A program made the position numbers and the translations under genes. Shown here piece after piece: positions 35,125 to 46,300 of a DNA stretch of 64,000 nucleotides. The notes under the pieces were generated by a model, which ran no database searches, had not been told where the DNA came from, and saw only the letters and a program-made list of their open reading frames with translations. Positions within the stretch are counted from its first letter, which is position 1. Every line of letters starts with the position of its first letter. Origin of the DNA: Corythucha ciliata (taxonomy: Eukaryota; Arthropoda; Insecta; Hemiptera; Tingidae); NCBI GenBank assembly GCA_038030265.1, contig CM075943.1, positions 47,182,001 through 47,246,000 of the forward strand, written 5' to 3'.

Positions 35125-36625
35125 AGCGTTCGTTTTGATATTTTAGCAGCGCATTAGCACTATCTCTTAACTCGAGCTGAAAATTAACGTTTTTCTTAAC
35201 TTTAGCCCCGCTAATCACATAGTAATTTTCCCAAATTAGGCGCAAATAAACCGTTTTTTTCTTACATTTTAGCCCAGGAATTACAATTTAATATCCACTT
35301 CTAGCTATCAATTAGCGCTTATCCTCAGTTTTAGCCGCGAATTAGCATGTTTTCTCACCCAAATAAAATGGCTTCAGAAGCTAAGAATTGGCGAATTTTC
35401 AATGTTAGACACAAATGAAATGATTCGTCTCTATTTTAAACACGAATTTTCTCAATTTTATCAGCATAGAGAGTATTTATCCCATGAATTTGCGGTTTTT
35501 CTCAATTTGTGCTAAAACATTAGCGTTCTTCTTAATTTTAGTCACGATTTTTCAAAATTTGCCGCAAATCAGGTTTTTTTTCAAGATTTTCGCCCTGCAT
35601 TAACAATTTTTTTTCTCACTTTTACCTATACATTAGCGGTTATCCTCAGTTTTAGCACGAAATTGCATATGTATTTTAAAGTAACGATTTTTATAAATTT
35701 TTGCAACAAATTAGCGTTTTCCTCAATTTTAAGGAGCGAATCAGCACTTTACCCAAAAAAGCTAAAAAAATTAGCGTATTTCCTAATTTTAGCCGCACTA
35801 ATTAGTGGCTTTCCAAAATTAGCCGCAAATTAGCGGTGTTTTACATTATTTTCACTTCACTTTAAACTATGGATTAGCTCTTTTCTTCAGGTTTAGCGGC
35901 TCTATATTTCAGCCGCGAATTAGAGTTTACACTACACTTTATCCGCGAATTAGAGATTTTTCTCAATTAGCAGCCTCGAATTTTAGCTGCACTATTTCTC
36001 TATTTGAGCAGAACATTTGCGTTTCTCTTAATTTTAGGCGCACTAATAAGCAATTTTCAAAAATGATCCGCAAATCAGCCGGGGTTTTTACATTTTAACC
36101 ACGCATCAACACTTTTTTGCTATGGATTAGCGCTTTTTCTCACTTTTAGCCACGCATAAGTTGCCTTCAGAAGCCGAAAATGGGCGTGATTCGATTTTAA
36201 ACACTCAATGACATTTTTACCCATATTAGCCTCGAATTAGCCCGTTTATTCAATTTTTTTAAAGCGGCAAATTAACAATTTTTCTCAATTTGAGCTGAAA
36301 TCTAGCGTTTTTCTCAATTTTAGCCCCACTAATTAGTGATTTTTTTTTCAATATTAGCCGTGAATTAGCAATTTTCCCCCATTTTAGACCCGGATTGGCC
36401 ATATTTTTTCAATTTTAGTTATGGATTATTTTCTCAGTTTTAGCCTCGAAATATCCTTCAGAAGCTAGATGGTATTTTTGGGTACATTTTAGCCGTAGAA
36501 TTGCCTCTATACACCTCGAATCGGCACCTTTTCCAAATTATGATCTGAAAGTTGCATCGAAAAACCACGAATGAGGGGTTTTTCACAGTTTTAGCTACGA
36601 ATATTAGTGCTTTTTCCAAACTTCT
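34665..36625 (-). repeat. Large degenerate tandem array, type 1, reverse orientation
   Basis: About 60 imperfect CAATTTTAGCCGCGAATTAG-type units over nearly 2 kb, interrupted by a perfect (GA)20 at 35081-35120. Neighbouring units differ more than expected for a young satellite. Confidence 0.85.
35081..35120. repeat. (GA)20 microsatellite
   Basis: Uninterrupted GA dinucleotides inside the type 1 array. Confidence 0.95.
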
Positions 36626-37283
36626 AGCCGCCTACTCGCCTCAAAATCGGCACATTAGAGCGCATTCTCAACTTTATCTGCTGAAGGACCTCTCCCGCAG
36701 CCTTATAGTGTAATGGGTAATAGCTGGATTCGAATCCTTTGTGTCGGGGCGGAAGGGATGGGGAAAATTTAGGCGCCATCAGAAAACAAATTACGCTCGA
36801 TGAAAACATTTTAAATCGCACCGTCATCTTATGCAGTTTGTATCATGAGAAACGTTGTGCGGGAAAAGAGCCTAACTTCAAGTGTATGCAATAACCCACA
36901 CGACAAAGAGAGTTCATCACTTGGGAAGTTGGGATTGTGGGGATGTGAAGAACTTTAGTAGTTGATGTAAAACGGATAGCTCTGGGCTGTTTGTTTTTTC
37001 GTTCAGTTTGTTATGGTGGCGGCGGTGTGGTGGTGGAGAGAGAGAGGAGAAATCTGAATCGACATATTAGCGTTTTCTGTCGATCTTGAGGAAACTTGCA
37101 TTCGCTTACGTACTAAAACATTACAATTCCATGTAATAGCAAGCAATAAAACTATATCTTCTGTTAGAACTGTTTTTTTGGATCCCATTCCTCTCCCACC
37201 CTTGAAATAAAAAAAAAGAAGAAAAGAGGGACTCGATGAGAAAGAAGTGTCGAGAGGGGGGGGGGACTTGGGGGCCAGCGATG
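36626..37283. other. Upstream region of the thioredoxin-repeat gene
   Basis: No gene recognised. A tRNA-B-box-like GATTCGAATCC sits near 36730 without a tRNA fold. A G9 run sits just before the promoter. Confidence 0.4.
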
Positions 37284-37320
37284 TATTTATAGGTACACGG
37301 CGATCTTAAGAGGCCAGTTT
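37284..37320 (+). promoter_or_regulatory. Putative core promoter of the thioredoxin-repeat gene (TATA plus initiator)
   Basis: TATTTATA at 37284-37291 is followed, 32 nt from its first base, by an initiator-like CCAGTTT (A at 37316). The leader would then be only about 28 nt before the ATG at 37344. Inferred from spacing and motifs only. Confidence 0.5.
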
Positions 37321-37343
37321 GGTGCGTGCGGGTTAGAGAGAAT

Positions 37344-40300
37344 ATGTCGAGGTGGTTTCCCTGGATAATATGCCTCGTCGTGGCCTTCGCGGCCACTGCC
37401 GCCGCCGCCAAGAAGGGTCAAGAAAGTTCGAAACAAGCCGAACCCGTGATCGAGGAGGTCACCGCCAAACAGCTCGAAAGGATTCTTCAGGAGAAGGACT
37501 TTGTCGCCGTCTTCTGGTGTGAGTAGTCCGTCTATTCACCCCCCCCCCTCCCTGCCACTCACAACGTCTATATTCGTGTAGGTAACGACCGCGTAGGAAC
37601 GTTGAAAAGAAAAATTGCCCCAAAAAAACCCCGAGTGATGTTCAAAACGAGGGGGGGGGGGCCTGTAATTTGACACGTCTGTCCAAAAAAAAAAAAGCCG
37701 GTGCGCTTATCATGCCTCTATACGAGCCGCCCCGTCAAAGTGCAAATTTAACCCGGTGGTTCTCTAATCTATTGGATGAGCCTAGAACTATTTTTATAAC
37801 AAAACCGGAGCCGACTAGCCTACATTTCCATCTTTGATGACTGTTGGAAGTTATGCCCCGTTGAGAGAGCGAAAAAATGAAATTCACTCAATTTGGGGCA
37901 CACTTTGAGAGGGGGTGAATTGGAACATTCCTTACCAAAATGAGGTGTCAAAAATGTCTCGAAAACCTCATGATTTAAATGACCCACCCCACCCGTGGTG
38001 GGGTGGGGGGCAACTGTTTAAAAATAAATTGCGCTCGTATTTCCGTATCCAAAGATTTATGGTTTCATTGCAATAGAGCCCTTTGAAAGTTTCTAAACGT
38101 GAATTAATCAACCGAACGAAAGGTTACTAAAATAATAAACAACCGGCCAATGTCTTGACCAAATTGTTCACACTTTCACACGCCTAAATGAAATTTATTG
38201 AAACAAAAGACAGCGCTATCCGAGACCATAATAGACATTTCTATTTTGAACAGGCGCGACTCGTCGCCCTCAGGCTAAAAAGCACATTTGCCAGGTGGAA
38301 ACAATAGAGAGAGGCGCGAGACGTTTTAAATTCGAGGATAAAAGTGGTGGGACAACGGGGGGGGGGACAATATAATCTGCCGGGTCGTGTCGTCGAAAAA
38401 AACACAAATTATAACTCCCCGCATGAACGTGAGGTGTGGAATTTCGGGGATTGGGGAGGATTTCCCGATCAAATCTGCCATTTTCAATGCAACTCCCCTT
38501 CCCGTTCATCACAGAGCTCGGCTCTTTAAGCCAAAATATGCTTCATGGTGATAAAGGGGGGAGTGGGGGCCATTTTGAATGGACGCCGTTCGCGAAACGT
38601 TCGAACTCAAGTCCATACAAAGGGCCTCTGTAATAAATCGCGTTAGTTTAGGCATTTTTTGGCCACTGCTAACCCCCACCCCCTCCACCTCTCGTGATAA
38701 AGCATCACTAAACGATTCGAAAGGGAATTTCTTTATCTGCTATAAAAAAAATCGTCCTCAGTTCTTAAATTAAACCACCTCATCCCCCTACTAGGGAGGG
38801 ACATTGAAACTGTCATAGAAGATTAGAAGATATATGGGCTATGGGTAGTGGGTACCTTCAAAACTTTACTATTCAGCCTTTTCACGATCAACGGAGGGCT
38901 TTGTTTCGCTTGAAATCCATTCGAGAAAAAAACACGTGTACCTACTACCAAATACTTTTTTTATCCCATCATTACGCAATCCGTTACTATTTTTGGACTG
39001 CGCGAAGCTATAAAAAACTACCGAAAATTTATATGTAGAGATCGCCTCCGTATCATAAATGTGGTAAAATAAGGGCGACGAGAGAATCGATGCCTGAATG
39101 GTGAGTGGCGAGGGGATCGGAAAGGTGGTGGGGGGAGTCAACACAAATAGAGGCCGTATTTGTGGAAGCAAAAACAACAACAAAACTAAACAAAAAAAAT
39201 GTATAAAAATAAAGGATAGTTAAGGGGTCCCAATAAAGTGATAAAGGTCCGCCTTTGAACATTTTGTCTTTCTTTCTTAATTTTAGAGGCGTTTCAACAC
39301 CTTTTGTGAGTCAGCGCATGGAAGTAGAAATACGTCCTCGCTAAGTAATATCACGGCAGTTAGCACAGTCGGATCACCACTTTTTCACTATTCGGCCACA
39401 CGAAACCGGACATTTGACAGCTAGGGTCCCAAAACTGGTTATTAAGGAAGGAGGAGCTGCAGTGATGGTTCCTCGACCCCTCCAATCAACCCTCGGCACA
39501 CACTTTCCTGCCTTATTTCTGCACCGATCTTGGTTTTTAATGACTTGTTTCAATTTCTAGGGAATTCCGCATGTGCAGTAGAATTCCTTTTTTCAAAAAA
39601 GTCGAAGGAAGAGCTTGAAATTTCAAGGTAAAAGATCAAGGCTGATTTGAAATCACTTCTGGGACGAAATTTGAAAAAGTGATACTACCGCAAATGCGGA
39701 GTTTCCTGGAGATTGAAACCAGAGATTGATGCAGAAGTACGGCGAGAAAGTGTATGCCGATTAGTAGCCGAGGGTTGATTAGAGGGGGGTCGAGGGATCA
39801 TCACTAAAGCTCCCCTTTAATGCACAGGAAGAGACTCTATTGACTGAGAGTCAATATCCTCGATGGATAGATGCGTTTTTCACGGGTAAAACTGTTCAGT
39901 TCCAACCAAAAACAAGGGTGGAGATAGGCTAAAATGTTTCAGGAGCATATCCCTGAGCTCAAGACCCCCCCCCCCCTATAACTGTGCGTACACTTATACA
40001 ATCTTAGTTTTCAATGATTCTGTTTTTAAAAACTCATCGACAAGTTTTTCAATAGACATATCAATACTATTTGATACAAAATCGCCATATATGAATTTTT
40101 GCCACATTTCAAAACTTTTCTTCCAGTATTGTCAGGGCTGCCCAAAAAAGGGGGAGGGGGCATTGCGCGGGCTGCGCCTTAGAGGATTTTTGGTAGGGAA
40201 ACCGCGTTTTTCCGAAGCTCTCTTGTCCAAAAACGCAATTTCACGGGTTTCGCTGCATAAAAAACTGAATATCGCGCTGCTGACCCGTTGAAAAAGCAAT

Positions 40301-43300
40301 TTTATGGAGTCGGCACGTTCAAAACCAACTTTGCAGGGCTCTGGCTCTTGCGATAAAAGATAATTTGAGGGAAGCTGCCTATTTACCTGAAAAACATAAT
40401 TTCACATAGGTTCACCCAAAAAAAGATTTCGCTACTGAATAAAACATAATTTCGTGCGGTTGCCTCATTTTAAGGAGCAATTTCACGGGTCTGACTCCTT
40501 TCAAAAACAAAATTTCGTAGGTTATTAATATCAATAGTTTTTAAGCCATTCTTAAGTAGAAGAAGCAATAAGCCAAACCCCTAAAAATAAAATAACAATG
40601 GAATTTCGCAGGGTTGGCCTATTTATAACACGGCAGTCACCCAAAAAAAACAAAACACAAAAAAACGATTTCGAGGGTTCGGACCTCTCGAAAAACTAAT
40701 TGGAGTGGTTGACTCCTTTATAAACAGAATTTCGTCGTCTTGGCTCGTTCAAACCCAATTTTACGGAGCTGGCTCCCTGAAAAATCAAAATTTCTGGGGG
40801 TTGCGCTTATTAAAAACAAAATTTTGTGCTGCTGACCCATTCAGATGGCAATTTGGGGAAGCTTGCAAAGGGTTGCCAAGTCAAACTTTGACAAAATCGG
40901 GACAAAAATACAAAGATCGAAATCTTCTGGGACAAAAAGGGGGAAAAATGGGACATTTGGCTCGAGATGAGACTCCATGAGTCATCCTGATGTCGTCATG
41001 TACAGCACTTGAGCTTGAACAACTCTAACTACTTTTTTTCTTTCTTTTCAAGTGACAAAAATCACTTGACCACAAAATGCTCCAACCACAAAAGCTTTAA
41101 CCGCAAAAAGTTATCAGCCAAAATATGCTCTAACCACAAAAACCTTGAACCCCTGCAAAAGCTCTCTCCATAAAAAGCAATTACCACAAAAGCCTCCAAC
41201 CTCAAAAAGCTTGAACCCAAAAAACCTCAAACAACACAAGATTACGCTGTTTGACAGAAGAACTGACCAAAAACAAATTGAACCACAAGAACTTAAACCC
41301 CCTAAAGATCAACTACAAAAATATCTACCCACAACAAGACCTAACCTCAAAAGCTGTAACCACAAAAAGCTGGATTACCTGAAAGCCGCAACCCCAAAAT
41401 GTGGAAACAAAACGCTCTTACTACAAGAAATAGTTAGTAGAAGCGCTTAAACTACACGAGGGTTAGTAGGTAATATAATTATGCAAAACGTCGTAGCCGC
41501 AGGAGCCTACGTTGTCAGTCTTCCTTCATCGGGGTGCGCCATCGGTGGACCGGTTTCGGCTGCTCGCCATGTTCAGCGTTTCACCATTTTCAAAGTTTCA
41601 GTTGGGAAATCAACCAATTATCAACATCAAAATTGACCACAGAATGCCTTACCCAAAAAATATTGGATCGAACCACAAAAACTTGAACCCCAAAAAGAGC
41701 AAACGCCGAATGCGGCAACTCCAAATTTCGAAAATAACAAAACGCTGTAATCACAAAAAGCTCTTAATACAAGAAACACTCAACCACAAAAATCACTTGA
41801 CCATAAAATGCTCTTTCCACAAAACCTCGAGCCACGAAAAGCTCGAACCAGCAAAAAGCTCCAACAACAGAAAGCTCTAACCTCAAAAACAACTAACCAA
41901 AAATGTACTTACCACAGAAAACACTCAACTACAAAATGCTCTAACCACAAAAGCTTAAACCCCAAAGTGATCGAACCACAACAATTTGAACCCCCAAAAA
42001 ACCAAACGCCTAAATCTGCAACCTCAAAATGTTCAAACCACAAAAAGCTTGAACCACATTGAAGCGGCAACTCCAAAATGAGCAAATAACCAAATGCTCT
42101 AACCACAAGAAGCTCTAACCATAAAACGTTCCAATAACAGAAAGCTCTAACCATAAAAAACTCTAACAAAAATTGCACTAATCACAAAAAACTCTCAACC
42201 ACAAAAAGCGCTTAACCAAAAAAATGCTCTAACCACAAAAAGCCTAACCACAGAAAAATTGAACCCTTAAAATACCAAATTCAAACACCGAAAGCAGTAA
42301 TGCCAAAATGCTTTATGTATCTGAAAGGTAAAAAGGGGGAAAATCGGCTGATCTGAAATTAATTATTCTCACTTGACGTAACAGGCCAGGTTCACGCGCA
42401 TCTTTACTTCACGAATAAAATCATTATACGCGCAATATCAACTGTTTCTAGAAATGTAGAACAGATTCCGGGACAAAATGCGTCCAGGGATAACCTTGCG
42501 GGGAGACACGGGACAAAATTAGCCAAACCGGGACTGTTCCGGGTACCCCGGAACAGTTGGCGTGTAAAAAAAAAATTCGCGACCCTAAAAAACAAATGCG
42601 GGGCTGGAGGCCACCTAAAAAATTTTGTGCGGCATTATGGCGTCATAATTTCGCGGGGCTGACTAATTGAAAAAGGCAATTTCGTGTTTTATTTCTTGCG
42701 CAATCCCAAATTTCGTGGATCTATATTGATTTGCGGCATTAGTATTGTTGGGGATGGGGGAGGGGGAGGTGGCCTTCAGCTTGGTAGGGATGGGTAGCCC
42801 TGAGCATTCCATTTGGTGTTGAGTCTCCTCATGGTTGAGAAAGAATGATCAACAGAAGTTGAAGAAGCGAGCATAAGAAGACAAGCTTGTGAAGGATTAA
42901 TTCTTTGTGTGCGTGGGGGAGGGGGTAATCGAAACAACTAGCGGAGCTAAGTCCATACGCGCCCCGTAAACCACTACTATTTCCCCTCTATATGAGTCAT
43001 GGTTGAGCATTTTAGCCAATTTCCCCGAATAAATAGTACACCCCCCCCCTCCGACAAAACAATTTTAAAAAAGTGTTTTGGTCGGGTTTTAGTGAGCGAG
43101 AAAAGAAATAACCGAATCAATAGATGAATCTGAGTAAATAGTCTTAAACAGTTTGGCACCTCTCCCTCCCGCCCCACAATTTTGGGGTTTTGGATTTTGG
43201 CATGATTGGTACCCTAAGGCAGGCCACCCCCCCTATATCGTTACTTTACGCCACTGACTACTGACCACAACTTAAGAAATCTCGACTGTGATCCCCGCAT

Positions 43301-46300
43301 TTCCACGTCTCAAATAGGCGAAAACACCCATGGAGAAAAAAATATCAAAATCCGATATTTGTCATACACCCTTAGCGTGCGAGATGAGGTCCTGTTAATG
43401 GCGGGAACAGGCATTTTTTACTCACCTGCAACAGAAAAAGGAGGAAAAAACTTGAATTAATTGAAGATGCAGCTATAAACCATACCGTTGGTTCAATGGG
43501 GTGCAGGACGATATACGTGGGGGGGAGGGAGCTTTGCTGTATAGCTTCAAAACATTAATTTATATAGTCAACTTTGCAGGCGAATGAATCTTATTTTCCG
43601 TTTTCAGACGCCAGAAGTTGTAAAACGTGCGACAAAGTATTAGAGGAGCTAGAAAAAATCGACGATGACACCGACACGTTCGGTGTTGATTTCGTGAAAA
43701 TAAACGACAAACGACTAGCGAAACAGTACGGTATTAAAACATTCCCCGCTTTGACATATTTTAGAGAGAAAGAGCCCATCATATACGAAGGTAAGTGTAT
43801 TGGTGTGATTGGGGGGGGGGGAGGATCAATTTAATTAGGATTTTTTTTTTTTTTTTTAAGGCGACCTAATGGACGAAGAGAATGTTCTGGACTTTTTAAC
43901 GAGTTTAGAGTCAATGGACCTGCCGGATCGAATAGAAGACGTCAATGCTAAAATTCTCGGGAAAATTATCGAGGATGCCGAATATGTTGCCGTTCTTTTT
44001 TGTGAGTATATGAGGGACGCAGGATTGGCACACCACTTTGTTTTTGTTGACAGTACAACGACTCCCCTGCGATGTGTTACACAAAATATTGGAGAAAGGG
44101 AACGTTTAATGACGTGTTATGAGAAAAAAAAACGCCTTAAAAACTGTATTTTCAGTTCATCACCATTAAGTGCATGCTGCGAATCAACCCCCCTCCCCTC
44201 GCTCGAACGCGCACACTCCCTATTCCTTTTACTATCCTCCCCGTACTGTCCACGTGTTTACAATCAAAGTTTTTTTTCATGTTTAACTAAATGTTGCTTG
44301 TGATGGGGGCATCGCGCTTCCTGTATAGGCCCGGACCAAAGCACATGCTCAACGCCCAACACTAGTAAGTAAAAACCAGCTGAAAACGTCAACTCTTCGA
44401 GTTCTACTTTTCTTTTATAGCTCTAGATACACGCCTGCTGTAGGCGTTTTGCATGCAGAATTTCTCGACGTTTAAACCGCCATAGAATAGAAAAATTAAC
44501 TTTTTAGATTACTCTTTCATTCATTTCGTACAGTTTTTCTGTTGAAGTAGATACTACAACTACTAATTTCACACTATAAAGCACGCTCAATAAGAAAAAA
44601 AAAATGTTGAGACAGAAAATTTATAACAATTAGTCCAAAACTGACACAGAAAGGAACGAAAAGGGCTGGAAAAATGGAAGGATTAAGATGTTTCATTTCT
44701 CTTTTGTTTTGTTTTAACTGATTATAGACAAGCCGCAATGCAAGAAATGCGCCAAAGCACTTCAAGAATTGGAAAACATCGACGACGAGGCTGATCAACT
44801 TGGTATTGGCTTTGTCAAAATTTCCGACGAGGCCCTCGCCGATGAGTACAATTTGGGCGACCTCCCCAAACTCGTCTATTACCGTCACCAAATACCGATT
44901 ATTTACGAAAGTATGACATAATATCCACGCCCGTTTAAAGCCACCTCGCGTATTATGAATGAAACCAAATCAATAATGGGCCGGGTTTGTTTGGGTTTTT
45001 CTTTCGTCCGAAAATAGATGAGCTGACACGCGAAGAGGACGTCTTAGAGTGGCTGGTTCAAAATAAATCGACGGGGGATGAGGATGACGTCATCGAGGAC
45101 GTGACGGCCAAAACCCTGGGAACACTCATCGGATCTATAGACAACTTGGTCGTACTTTTCTGTAAGCATAGTGGCAGGGGGGGGGGGACTCTGCAAATTG
45201 TATCGACTGTTATACCGTGTTTCCTTAGACGATAACGACGATGAAGAGTCGCAACAAGTGCTTGAAGAACTGGAAAAAATAGACGACGACTGCGACAAAC
45301 ACGGCATTCAATTTGTGAAAATTGACGATTCAAACGCCGCGGAAGAGTACGGCATCGACGTCCTACCGGCGATTGTCTACTTCGAGAAACAAATCCCTAA
45401 CGTCTACGACGGTACGTTTTTTTTTTTTTTTTTTTCACAGCCGGGGTGTTTAAAAAGAAAACCGTTATTAATTAGGTGACATTGAAAACGAGGACGAGAT
45501 TCTCGAATGGTTAATCGCTCAACTGGAAAAGGATGAAATCGAGGATGTGACGGACGAGATGCTGGACAAGCTGGTCAAGGACGGCAAGACGATAGCCGTA
45601 CTTTTTTGTTAGTGCCCCCCCCCCTCTCGCCTTACACTGCCCAGTTTGTTTCAATGTGGGACTTTCTTCTTGCAGACGATAACAACGATCGAAAATCGCA
45701 GAAAGTACTAAACGAGCTGGAAAATATCGACGACGAATGCGACGTCTTGGGAATTCTGTTCGTTAAGCTGGACAACGTCGAAGAGGCGAAAAAGTACGGT
45801 ATTGAAAAAATGCCGGCTCTCATGTACTTCGAACAGGGCATCCCCATGCTGTACGAAGGTAAGCCGCGAGTAGAGTCAGTTCTCCAGCTGTTCCAAAGAA
45901 AAGTCCAAAAAACAGTGCCCTCCGCTTCATTTCAGGCCAACTCGAAGACGAGGAGAAAGTTCTCGCGTGGTTGGAACGTCAACAGAAAAGCGACGAAATT
46001 GAAGACGTCACGGACGAAATGCTCGACATGATCATTCATAAAATGCCGCACGTCGCCGTTTTGTTCTGTACGACACCCCTCCCCTACCCCCACCAATCAT
46101 CGAACCTTAAGATTTGTTTTTTTTTTTTTGCCCAGACGACAAGGACCAAAAAAAAAGTCAAAAAGTTCTAGCCGAGTTGGAAAACATAGACGACGAGTGC
46201 GATCAGAACAGTATCGCCTTCGTCAAAATTGACAACGACGCTGAAGCGAAAGAATACGGCATTGACACGTTGCCGTCACTCGTCTTTTTTGAGAAACGCA

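Larger units (their letters stand above)
37519..43607 (+). other. Large first intron of the thioredoxin-repeat gene
   Basis: About 6.1 kb from donor GTGAGT to acceptor TTTTCAG. It holds an imperfect foldback element (39440-39821), type 2 and type 3 arrays and CCGGGAC-rich transposon-like sequence. No nested protein gene recognised. Confidence 0.75.

Noticed and set aside
32760..36625. Many open frames of 60-100 codons in the arrays
   Set aside because: Unit lengths near multiples of three and low stop content in the repeats create open frames by chance. No start context, splice context or known motif.
36690..36740. tRNA-like sequence (TAGTGTAATGGGTA and GATTCGAATCC)
   Set aside because: The two box-like motifs are only about ten bases apart and no cloverleaf can be drawn. 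At most a remnant of a tRNA-derived SINE.
37326..37343. GTG upstream of the thioredoxin-repeat start
   Set aside because: Not an ATG. The ATG at 37344 gives a clean signal peptide.
41055..42320. Regular spaced repeats reminiscent of a CRISPR array
   Set aside because: Units are degenerate, variable in length and without uniform spacers, in a spliced eukaryotic genome.
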